Origin: Acidobacteriota bacterium
Lineage (GTDB): Bacteria; Acidobacteriota; Terriglobia; Terriglobales; Acidobacteriaceae
Assembly (NCBI GenBank): GCA_021778845.1
Contig: JAJYBU010000035.1
Coordinates: 1-37,743, forward strand
Direction: 5' to 3'
DNA length: 37,743 nucleotides
Part shown: in pieces, positions 15,206 to 22,217 of the stretch
Layout of the letters: each line of letters begins with the position of its first letter
Numbering within the stretch: the first letter of the stretch is position 1
Position numbers and translations under genes: made by a program
Notes under the pieces: generated by a model
What the model saw: only the letters and a program-made list of their open reading frames with translations
Database searches by the model: none
Told to the model about the DNA's origin: nothing

Positions 15206-15315
15206 AGCGGCTTGCGCGGCTACACTTCGTGCATCTCTATGGCGCGGATGATGGAACGGTTCGGCTCGGGCGAAAGAGCAGGACGCGAGGAGACCGTTTG
15301 GAGCCTGAAGCGGAG

Positions 15316-15738
15316 CTAGGCTTTTGCGGCCTTGTTCTGCATGTAGTGCTGGACGGACTTTTCCCAGTCAAGGGATGTGCCGGCGAAGGGCGAGCCCTGG
15401 CGGCGAGTGGAACGGTTCTCAGCCGCGTTATGGAGGGCGGCGGGAGCGGATTCGGGCTCTGGCTGTTTGGCTTCGACGGGAGCGGGAACGCCCTCGGGGC
15501 GGAAGGAGCGGGGGAGTTCACTCTCCTTGTACTCGACGCCTTCAGCGACGAGGCGCCTGGCGGTCTCGGCGAGGGGGTCGCGCTTGAGGGTGAGCTTGCG
15601 GGTGGCTGCGGCGCGCGCAGCCTCGGTCTCAAAGACGTCGTACTTGAGCAGATGCGCGAGGCGACGGTCATAGAGGTCGATCTCAGCGTGAATGCTCTTG
15701 AGTTGGTACTTGCTTTCGACGTTGGGGGAAGTGGACAT
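15316..15738 (-). CDS. Conserved-looking hypothetical protein, 140 residues
   Basis: I do not recognise a family. The protein has no signal peptide or membrane helix. Residues 10-70 are predicted strongly helical and charged ('YQLKSIHAEIDLYDRRLAHLL', 'ETEAARAAATRKLTLKRDPLAETARRL'). The middle (75-110) is Pro/Glu-rich and probably disordered. The end, 'GTSLDWEKSVQHYMQNKAAKA', is another helix. It has a good start: ATG preceded by GGAG. It lies between two nucleoside-salvage units on the opposite strand, 208 bp downstream of the cold-shock gene and separated from it by a strong terminator, so it should have its own promoter in 15739-15888. Likely cytoplasmic; possibly lineage-specific. Confidence 0.65.
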   Translation of the reverse strand: MSTSPNVESKYQLKSIHAEIDLYDRRLAHLLKYDVFETEAARAAATRKLTLKRDPLAETARRLVAEGVEYKESELPRSFRPEGVPAPVEAKQPEPESAPAALHNAAENRSTRRQGSPFAGTSLDWEKSVQHYMQNKAAKA

Positions 15739-15888
15739 GGAAGCTCCAGAGTCCGTTGGGACTGCAAGGGTAGCTGCCGGCCGGAGATGCGATCCGGTGC
15801 AGGGCAGGAGTATTGAGGGTGTTCGTTACGATTGGCGGGGGAGCTATGCATCCACGCGGGGAGCTGCGTGTGCGAATGGCGATGCACG

Positions 15889-15927
15889 CAAAAAGCGAAA
15901 GGGGCGGTTCATTGCGAACCGCCCCTT
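15889..15927 (-). terminator. Rho-independent terminator of the cold-shock gene
   Basis: On the minus strand a perfect 12-bp stem, AAGGGGCGGTTC / GAACCGCCCCTT (15927-15916 and 15910-15899) with a 5-nt loop, is followed by TCGCTTTTTG. It begins 18 nt after the csp stop codon. This is the only textbook intrinsic terminator I found in the window. Confidence 0.9.
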
Positions 15928-15945
15928 CACCCTGCTGAAGATCTC

Positions 15946-16146
15946 TTACAGAGCCTGAACGTTCTCAGCCTGCCAGCCCTTGGGTCCCTTGACCACGTTG
16001 AACTGAACGCGCTGACCTTCCTGAAGCGAACGGAAGCCGTTGCTCTGGATGGCGGAGTGATGCACGAACACGTCGTCGCCATTCTCACGGCTGACAAATC
16101 CGAAGCCCTTGGCATCGTTAAACCATTTCACTGTTCCCTGTTCCAT
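15946..16146 (-). CDS. Cold-shock domain protein (CspA family)
   Basis: A 66-residue single cold-shock domain, an OB-fold that binds single-stranded RNA and DNA. RNP1 is 'KGFGFVSR' and RNP2 is 'DVFVHHSAI', both intact. The N-terminus [18 protein letters not shown] is standard. The longer open frame upstream has no cold-shock similarity; the ATG at 16144-16146 is preceded by AGAGGA at about 9 nt, which decides the start. A ~105-nt leader precedes it if the -10 box at 16260-16265 is right, as expected for csp mRNAs whose 5' UTR controls expression. A strong terminator follows. Confidence 0.95.
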   Translation of the reverse strand: MEQGTVKWFNDAKGFGFVSRENGDDVFVHHSAIQSNGFRSLQEGQRVQFNVVKGPKGWQAENVQAL

Positions 16147-16259
16147 TATTCTTGTTCCTCTTGAAGCAATGTACCGCTGAACGCAATGTTGGTTTATTTG
16201 CGAGTAAGCTGTACAGCTGCAACTAGCAAGAAGACCAATCGTATTCGACGACCAAAGAT

Positions 16260-16265
16260 AGTATA
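16260..16265 (-). promoter_or_regulatory. Extended -10 promoter of the cold-shock gene
   Basis: On the minus strand TGGTATACT gives an extended -10 (TGn then TATACT). A weak -35-like CTGACC lies about 15 bp upstream. This predicts a transcription start near 16253 and a 5' UTR of about 105 nt before the AGAGGA ribosome-binding site. Confidence 0.5.
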
Positions 16266-16373
16266 CCATGCGCGGTGGGTGGTCAGTGATGCGGGGTGGA
16301 GACGCATCGGTTTCGCAGCAGGCGCTGGCTCCGCGTGGCATGAATCGTTACACTGCCGATACGCGCCTTTCAC

Positions 16374-17651
16374 ATGGTGTATGTTTTCAGCCTGTACTAC
16401 CGGAGCTCGCCTTTGGGACGATTTACTGGACTGCTCGGACTATTTGTCTTCATTGGCGTGGCCTATGGGTTCTCCACCAACCGGCGGGCGATCCGGTGGA
16501 AGACGGTGGCGTGGGGTCTGGGGCTACAGATCGTGTTCGCTTTTGGGGTGATCAAGTGGAACTACGGGCAGACGATTCTCAGTTCGACTTCGGCAGTGAT
16601 TACAGGGCTGCTGGGGCATGCGGCCGACGGGTCCGGGCTGGTGTTCGGGTACCTGGGCATCCCGAGTAACCCGCTGAGTGTGTTTGCGTTTGCGGTGCTG
16701 CCGACGATCATCTTTGTGAGTGCGTTCTTCGCGATTCTGTACCACATTGGGCTGATGCAGCAGATTATTCGAGCCGTTGCGTGGGTGATGCAGTGGACGA
16801 TGGGGACATCGGGCGCGGAGTCGACGAATGTGGCGGCGTCAATCTTTATGGGACAGACGGAGGCTCCGCTGACGATCCGGCCATTTCTATCCGGGGCAAC
16901 GCGGAGCGAGCTGATGACGATCATGACGTCGGGGATGGCGCATGTGTCGGGTGGAATTATGGCCGCTTATATTTTGTTCGGGATCAATGCGAAGGATCTG
17001 CTGTCGGCCGTGATTATGACCGCACCGGGAACGATTCTGGTGGCGAAGATGCTGGTGCCGGAGACCGAGGTTCCGGCTACGGCAGGCACGGTGAAGATGC
17101 CGCCAAATGAAGAGCACAAAGATGAGAATTTTGTGGGGGCGATTGCGCGCGGAACCATCGATGGCGGACAACTGGCGTTCAATGTAGCGATCATGCTGAT
17201 TGCGTTCGTGGCGCTGGTGGGACTGGTGAACGCGGTGATGATGGGGATCTCGAACTTTGTGTGGGCGCATGGGCATATTCCCTTCCCTCACTCGCTGAAC
17301 AATGTGCTGGGCGTGGTGGGAGCGCCGGTGGCCTGGCTGATCGGGATACCGTGGAGGGAGTGCAAGGTGATTGGAAATCTGCTGGGGACAAGGACGATCA
17401 TCAATGAGTTCCTGGCGTTCAATGAGTTGGGCAAGCTGAAGGACGCGCTGACGCCGCGCACGTTTTCGATTGCAACGTTTGCGCTGTGCGGGTTTGCGAA
17501 TGTGGGATCGATTGGAATGCAGATTGGCGGCATTGGGGCGCTGGTCCCGAACAGGCGGAATGACCTGGCCCAGTTGGGAGTGCGAGCGATGCTGGCGGGT
17601 ACGATGGCAAATCTGATGTCAGCGAGTATTGTGAGCATGCTGATTAAGTAG
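16374..17651 (+). CDS. nupC: Concentrative nucleoside transporter (NupC/CNT family)
   Basis: Inner-membrane symporter that takes up nucleosides with H+ or Na+. It has 425 residues with about ten hydrophobic segments. CNT signatures are visible: 'GQTEAPLTIRPFL' (nucleoside-binding region), 'ESTNVAASIFMG', 'SGGIMAAYILFG' and, near the end, 'ALCGFANVGSIGMQIGGIGALVPNRR', the conserved CNT block. Length matches NupC (about 400). The start is uncertain: the ATG at 16374 and the GTG next to it have no Shine-Dalgarno sequence. The purine-nucleoside phosphorylase gene follows after 13 bp with its own GAGGGAGCAAGG, so uptake and phosphorolysis form one operon. Confidence 0.93.
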   Translation: MVYVFSLYYRSSPLGRFTGLLGLFVFIGVAYGFSTNRRAIRWKTVAWGLGLQIVFAFGVIKWNYGQTILSSTSAVITGLLGHAADGSGLVFGYLGIPSNPLSVFAFAVLPTIIFVSAFFAILYHIGLMQQIIRAVAWVMQWTMGTSGAESTNVAASIFMGQTEAPLTIRPFLSGATRSELMTIMTSGMAHVSGGIMAAYILFGINAKDLLSAVIMTAPGTILVAKMLVPETEVPATAGTVKMPPNEEHKDENFVGAIARGTIDGGQLAFNVAIMLIAFVALVGLVNAVMMGISNFVWAHGHIPFPHSLNNVLGVVGAPVAWLIGIPWRECKVIGNLLGTRTIINEFLAFNELGKLKDALTPRTFSIATFALCGFANVGSIGMQIGGIGALVPNRRNDLAQLGVRAMLAGTMANLMSASIVSMLIK

Positions 17652-17664
17652 AGAGGGAGCAAGG

Positions 17665-18558
17665 ATGACGGACCATTACACGCGCGCGCTTGCTGCCGCG
17701 GCATATGTTCGCTCGATGCATCGGGCAGAGCCGAGGCTGGCGATCATTCTGGGGTCGGGGCTGGGAAACTTTGCGACGCAGGTGGAAGCAGCGACGACGA
17801 TCGATTATGGGGAGATTCCGGGGTGGCCGGTGTCGACCGTGGAGGGGCACAGCGGCCGGCTGGTGCTGGGGACGATGGGCGGCGTGAACGTGGTGGTGAT
17901 GCAGGGACGCGTGCATGCGTATGAAGGCTACTCGATGAACGAGGTGACCTTCCCGATGCGGGTGCTGGGGCTGCTGGGATGTACGGCGGTGATGGTGACC
18001 AATGCTGCGGGCGGAATTAATAAGAGCTATGGCGAGGGAGCGCTGGTGGCCATCAGCGACCATATTAATTTAACGGGAACGAATGCGGCGCTGGGACGAA
18101 ATGAGCCAAGGTTCGGGCTGCGCAAGGGCGCGGGACAGAGATTCTTCGATATGAGCGATGCTTACTCGCCGAAGCTGCGGAAGCTGGCGCATGCGGAGGC
18201 CGAGCGGCAGGGGATTCCGCTGCCGGAGGGCGTGTACCTGGCGGTTCTGGGACCGAGCTATGAGACGCCGGCGGAGATACGCGCGTTTCGCGTGCTGGGT
18301 GCCGACCTGGTGGGCATGAGCACGGTGCATGAGGTGATCGTGGCACGGCATATGGGGATTGAGGTGCTGGGGATTTCGCTGGTGACCAATATGGCTGCGG
18401 GCGTGATGGATCAGGCGATCAATCATGCCGAGGTGATGGAGATGGGACGGCGGGTGGAGGCGCAGTTTACTTCGCTGGTGAAGGCGCTGGTGCCGCAGGT
18501 GGCGGCAGCTACAGCCCAGGATGCCAGGACGAAGGATGACTGCGAGGCGCGCGGATGA
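17665..18558 (+). CDS. punA: Purine-nucleoside phosphorylase (trimeric, PNP family 2)
   Basis: Cleaves purine (deoxy)nucleosides with phosphate to base and (deoxy)ribose 1-phosphate. The phosphate-binding 'IILGSGLGNFA' (Gly30-Ser-Gly) and 'GRVHAYEGYS' (81-90), then 'VTNAAGGIN' and 'AVLGPSYETPAEIRAFR', are diagnostic of the trimeric class (human PNP/PunA) rather than hexameric DeoD. The base-binding Asn lies in 'SLVTNMAAGVMDQAINHAEV'. The 297 residues include a short acidic/basic tail after residue 285 that homologues usually lack. It is second in an operon with nupC. Confidence 0.94.
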   Translation: MTDHYTRALAAAAYVRSMHRAEPRLAIILGSGLGNFATQVEAATTIDYGEIPGWPVSTVEGHSGRLVLGTMGGVNVVVMQGRVHAYEGYSMNEVTFPMRVLGLLGCTAVMVTNAAGGINKSYGEGALVAISDHINLTGTNAALGRNEPRFGLRKGAGQRFFDMSDAYSPKLRKLAHAEAERQGIPLPEGVYLAVLGPSYETPAEIRAFRVLGADLVGMSTVHEVIVARHMGIEVLGISLVTNMAAGVMDQAINHAEVMEMGRRVEAQFTSLVKALVPQVAAATAQDARTKDDCEARG

Positions 18559-18582
18559 GCTACCGGAAGAACTGAGTTTGTC

Positions 18583-18614
18583 GCAACGGCCGATTGTGGG
18601 GGATCGGCCGTTGC
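18583..18614. terminator. Hairpin between convergent punA and lemA
   Basis: A perfect 12-bp inverted repeat, GCAACGGCCGAT / ATCGGCCGTTGC, with an 8-nt loop (TGTGGGGG), in the 67-bp gap between convergent genes. Neither side has a T-run, so if it ends transcription it is not a classical intrinsic terminator. It could block exonucleases or act in both directions. Confidence 0.5.
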
Positions 18615-18625
18615 TCGTGCTCGGA

Positions 18626-19210
18626 TTATTTGCCGAAGTCTACGGTGGGTGCGACGCTGTTGGCGGGATTGCCCTTGAAGTACTCGTCGCGATAGTGGAA
18701 GCCGGCCATGTTCGCCCAGATGCTGTTGGGAAACTGACGGATGTAGACGTTGTAGGCCTCGAGAGCTTTGTTATAGCGCATGCGCTCGACTGCGATGCGG
18801 TTCTCGGTGCCGGACAACTCGTCTTCGAGACGCATGAACTGCTCGTTGCCCTTGAGGTCGGGATACTGCTCCTGCAGGCGGTAGAGCGGAATGAGCGCGG
18901 CATCGAGATGGGTGTTGGCCTGGATGCTGCTGGCGCGACTGGAAGAGGCGGCAAGCACGCCGGCTCGGGCGTTCGCGATGTTGGTGAGAACCGTTTCCTC
19001 TTCGCCCATGTAGCCCTTGACGCTGGCTACGAGGTTGGGGATGAGGTCCAGGCGGCGCTGCTGCACGATGTCCACCTGCGAGTAGGTCTGGTCGACATCC
19101 TCGTTGAGCTGGACCATCTGATTTTTGGCAGAAACATAGCTGCCGAAGCCCAGGAGCACGACCACCAGCAGCAAGCCTAATACTCCGAGCACTACCCAAA
19201 GAGCCTTCAT
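18626..19210 (-). CDS. LemA family protein
   Basis: A 194-residue protein with one N-terminal membrane helix ('MKALWVVLGVLGLLLVVVLLGF'), then the LemA helical core 'YVSAKNQMVQLNEDVDQTYSQV' and 'RRLDLIPNLVASVKGYMGEEE', and 'FPNSIWANMAGFHYRDEYF' near the end, all typical of LemA. The role of LemA is poorly known; it is usually paired, as here, with a TPM-domain membrane protein. I chose the ATG at 19208-19210 because the family begins at the membrane helix; an ATG 11 codons upstream with GAGG is an alternative. It lies 69 bp downstream of the TPM gene in the same direction, so the two are probably co-transcribed. Confidence 0.9.
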   Translation of the reverse strand: MKALWVVLGVLGLLLVVVLLGFGSYVSAKNQMVQLNEDVDQTYSQVDIVQQRRLDLIPNLVASVKGYMGEEETVLTNIANARAGVLAASSSRASSIQANTHLDAALIPLYRLQEQYPDLKGNEQFMRLEDELSGTENRIAVERMRYNKALEAYNVYIRQFPNSIWANMAGFHYRDEYFKGNPANSVAPTVDFGK

Positions 19211-19279
19211 CGATGTATTCCCTTTCGCGTCTATCGTGTTCATCTGGTGCTAGCCTCGATGCCTGTTGAGATTAAATCA

Positions 19280-20089
19280 TTACCAGTCGCCGCTGGCGCC
19301 GCCACCGCCGGAGCTGCCACCGAATCCTCCGCCGAAGTCTCCGCCGCCACCGCCACCATCTCCGCCGCCACCGTCGAATCCACCGCCACCGCCGCCAAAT
19401 CCGCCGCCGCGCCCGCCAAATCCGCCACCCATCATGCTGCCGAGCAGGAACCAGAGCCAGCCTCCGCCTCCTCCGCCGCCGCGGAACATGAGCAGGATGA
19501 AGATGATGAAGAAGATGAGGCCGAACCAGTTGGTGTGGTGTTGCCGGGGTTGGTAGTTGTAGATGGGCGCGGACTGCTGGGGCGCGGTGAGGGGAACGTT
19601 GGCGTCGGCGGCGATGACGGCGGCGACCTGCTGGACGCCGGACTGGATGGCCGGGCCATACTGTCCCTGTTCGAGTTGAGCATTCATGCTGCGGCGAATG
19701 TCGCCGACCTTGGCGTCGGGGAGGATGCCCTCAAGGCCGTAGCCGACCTCGATGCGATCCTTGTGATCCTGAATGGCGAAGACCATGAGGATGCCCTTGT
19801 CGGAGGACTTGGGGCCAACCTTCCAGTTATCTTCGAGCGCTGTGGTGAAGGAGTCGATGTCCTGTCCGTCGAGAGATTTGATGGTAACGACCTCGATGGT
19901 GGCGTGGGCTCGGGAGTACACCTGCCACGCGAGGTCTTCGATATTTTCTTTGGAGGCGGGGTCGATGACGTTGGCAAAGTCGCTGACGTAGCTGGGGGGC
20001 TTCGGGAGTTTGTCGGGCGACTCGGCGGGCGCGTGGGTCGCGAACGCGAACAGCAGCAGCAGCGAGAGCGCACGACGAATCAGGTTCAC
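19280..20089 (-). CDS. TPM-domain membrane protein (YgcG family) with glycine-rich tail
   Basis: A 269-residue exported protein. It has a signal peptide (about 1-22), the TPM domain (about 30-150: 'YVSDFANVIDPASKENIEDL', 'DKGILMVFAIQDHKDRIEVGYGLEG', 'ARVGD'-like 'AKVGDIRRSM'), one membrane helix ('FGLIFFIIFILLMF'), then a tail of ~80 residues made almost only of Gly with some Phe, Asp and Ser. This layout is typical of the YgcG group, which accompanies LemA. The TPM domain is known in thylakoid proteins linked to photosystem II repair; its bacterial role is unclear. The start is GTG, with no Shine-Dalgarno sequence but a TAAGAT box 6 nt upstream. Confidence 0.9.
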   Translation of the reverse strand: MNLIRRALSLLLLFAFATHAPAESPDKLPKPPSYVSDFANVIDPASKENIEDLAWQVYSRAHATIEVVTIKSLDGQDIDSFTTALEDNWKVGPKSSDKGILMVFAIQDHKDRIEVGYGLEGILPDAKVGDIRRSMNAQLEQGQYGPAIQSGVQQVAAVIAADANVPLTAPQQSAPIYNYQPRQHHTNWFGLIFFIIFILLMFRGGGGGGGWLWFLLGSMMGGGFGGRGGGFGGGGGGFDGGGGDGGGGGGDFGGGFGGSSGGGGASGDW

Positions 20090-20095
20090 ACTTTG

Positions 20096-20101
20096 ATCTT
20101 A
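20096..20101 (-). promoter_or_regulatory. Candidate -10 box of the TPM gene, leaderless type
   Basis: On the minus strand TAAGAT lies 6 nt before the GTG start at 20087-20089, and no Shine-Dalgarno sequence is present. The 61-bp gap is shared with the divergent oligopeptidase gene, which by contrast has GGAGAG just before its ATG. Confidence 0.35.
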
Positions 20102-20150
20102 CGCTGGACGGAGAGATTGGTTCCCTCTGTATTCTGTTTTTGGAGAGATC

Positions 20151-22217
20151 ATGACGATCCTGAAGATTGCACCGCCGATTGCTGAACGCGAACCAAAGAT
20201 GTTGCCGATCCACGGAACCACCCTGCAGGATGATTATGCGTGGATGCGCGAGAAGGGTGCGCCGCGGGTGACCGCCTATCTGGAGGCGGAGAACGCCTAT
20301 ACGGCCGCTGCGATGAGCGGGACCGAGGCGCTGCAGAAGACGTTGTATGACGAGATCTTGTCGCACATCAAGGAAGACGATGTGTCGGTGCCGTATAAGG
20401 ATGGCGCGTGGGAGTATCTGACGCGCACGGAGAAGGGTCGGCAGTATGCGCGCTTCTGCCGCCGACCGGTGGGCAAGGCCGATGCGGAAGAGGTGATCCT
20501 CGATGTGAATCTGCTGGCCGAGGGCCAGGCGTTCATGCAGGTGGGGACGCTGAGCGTGAGTCCGGATGGAAAACTGCTGGCGTATACGACCGACAACACG
20601 GGCTTCCGGCAGTACACGCTCGCGGTGAAGAACCTGGAGACGGGCGCGATGCTGCCGGATAGCGCGGAGCGCGTGGGGTCGATTGTGTGGGCACCGGATT
20701 CAGCGACGCTGTTTTACTCCACCGAGGATGAGCAGACCAAGCGGCAGGACCGCGTGTTTCGACATGCGATGGGGACGGTGCCGATTGAGGTGTTTCACGA
20801 AGAAGATGAGCGGTTCAATGTGGGCGTGGGGCGGACACGCGACCGGAAGTATTTGCTGCTGGAGGTGGGGAGCCATACGACCAGCGAGACGTGGGTGATG
20901 AATGCGGCTGAGCCTGCGGGGGCGTTCCGTCTGTTGGCGGAACGTGTCGACGATGAGGAGTATGACGTCGATCATCGAGAGGGATTTTTTTATATCCACA
21001 CGAACTATAAGGCGGAGCAGTTTCGACTGATGCGCGCTCCGGTGGCTGAGCCCGGACGAGAGCACTGGGAGGAGATTCTTGCCGAGCAGAAAGATGCGCC
21101 ACTTGAAGGCGTGGATCTGTTCCAGAAATTTTTTGTTGCAGCCTACCGCGAGCGCGGACTGCCGGTGCTGCGGGTGTTTGCACTGAAGGACGATGGGCAG
21201 CCAGGAGATTCAAATGCCATACGCTTCCCTGACCCGGCGTATGAGGCGGGCGGGGATGTGAATCGGGATTTTGCTGCGGGGACGTATTGGTATGCGTACC
21301 AGTCGCTGGTGCGGCCGGCGTCGGTGTTTGAGTATGACGTGGCGAGGCGGGAATCGAGGCTGCTGAAGCAGCAGGAGGTTCCGGGTGGGTTCGATGCGGC
21401 ACGGTATGCGTCGGAGAGGCTGTGGTTCGCTGCGAAGGATGGTACGCAGGTGCCGGTGTCGCTGGTGTATCGGCGAGACAAGTTCAATAAGGATGGGCGC
21501 TCGCCGCTGTATGTGTATGGGTATGGATCGTATGGGTATGCGCTGCCGCTGGGGTTCGGAGCATCTCGGCTGGCGATGCTGGATCGCGGCGTGGTGATGG
21601 CCTATGCGCATATTCGCGGCGGCGGAGAGCTGGGCGACCCGTGGCATGATGGCGGAAAGATGATGCAGAAACGCAATACGTTTACCGACTTCAACGAAGC
21701 TGTGGAGTTTCTGCTGCGCGAAGGATACGGCGACCCGACGCGCGTGGCCATCGAGGGAGGAAGCGCGGGCGGCCTGCTGATGGGTGCGGTGGTGAATTTG
21801 CGGCCGGAGTTATTTCGCGTGGTGTTAAGCCATGTGCCGTTTGTGGATGTGATGAACACGATGCTCGATGCGAGTTTACCGCTGACGGTTGCGGAGTATG
21901 AGGAGTGGGGAAATCCCAATGAGCAGGCGGCGTTCGAGTACATGCTGAGCTACTCGCCATATGAGAATCTGCGGGCGGGTGCGTATCCGGCGATGCTGGT
22001 GAAGACGAGTTTGAATGATTCGCAGGTAATGTATTGGGAACCGGCGAAATATGTGGCCAAGCTACGCACACTGAAGACCGGCGATGCTCCGCTGCTGCTG
22101 CATGTGAACATGGATGCCGGGCATGGCGGGGCCAGCGGGCGATATGACTATCTGAAGGAGATCGCGTTCGATGATGCGTTTGTGCTGCGGGAGTTGGGGG
22201 TCGAGGGAGCGGGCTAG
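20151..22217 (+). CDS. ptrB: Oligopeptidase B (prolyl oligopeptidase family, S9A)
   Basis: Serine peptidase that cuts short peptides after basic residues, probably cytoplasmic since no signal peptide is visible. It has 688 residues, the normal length. The N-terminal 'AKREPKMLPIHGTTLQDDYAW'-like start and beta-propeller (about 70-405) precede an alpha/beta hydrolase domain. The catalytic triad is visible: Ser538 in 'EGGSAGGLLMGAV', Asp623 in 'TSLNDSQVMYWEPAKYVAKLR' and His658 in 'NMDAGHGGASGRYDYLKE'. The last two contexts are typical of oligopeptidase B rather than prolyl oligopeptidase. A ribosome-binding site GGAGAG precedes the ATG. Its stop codon overlaps that of the convergent ABC transporter gene. 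Confidence 0.93.
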   Translation: MTILKIAPPIAEREPKMLPIHGTTLQDDYAWMREKGAPRVTAYLEAENAYTAAAMSGTEALQKTLYDEILSHIKEDDVSVPYKDGAWEYLTRTEKGRQYARFCRRPVGKADAEEVILDVNLLAEGQAFMQVGTLSVSPDGKLLAYTTDNTGFRQYTLAVKNLETGAMLPDSAERVGSIVWAPDSATLFYSTEDEQTKRQDRVFRHAMGTVPIEVFHEEDERFNVGVGRTRDRKYLLLEVGSHTTSETWVMNAAEPAGAFRLLAERVDDEEYDVDHREGFFYIHTNYKAEQFRLMRAPVAEPGREHWEEILAEQKDAPLEGVDLFQKFFVAAYRERGLPVLRVFALKDDGQPGDSNAIRFPDPAYEAGGDVNRDFAAGTYWYAYQSLVRPASVFEYDVARRESRLLKQQEVPGGFDAARYASERLWFAAKDGTQVPVSLVYRRDKFNKDGRSPLYVYGYGSYGYALPLGFGASRLAMLDRGVVMAYAHIRGGGELGDPWHDGGKMMQKRNTFTDFNEAVEFLLREGYGDPTRVAIEGGSAGGLLMGAVVNLRPELFRVVLSHVPFVDVMNTMLDASLPLTVAEYEEWGNPNEQAAFEYMLSYSPYENLRAGAYPAMLVKTSLNDSQVMYWEPAKYVAKLRTLKTGDAPLLLHVNMDAGHGGASGRYDYLKEIAFDDAFVLRELGVEGAG

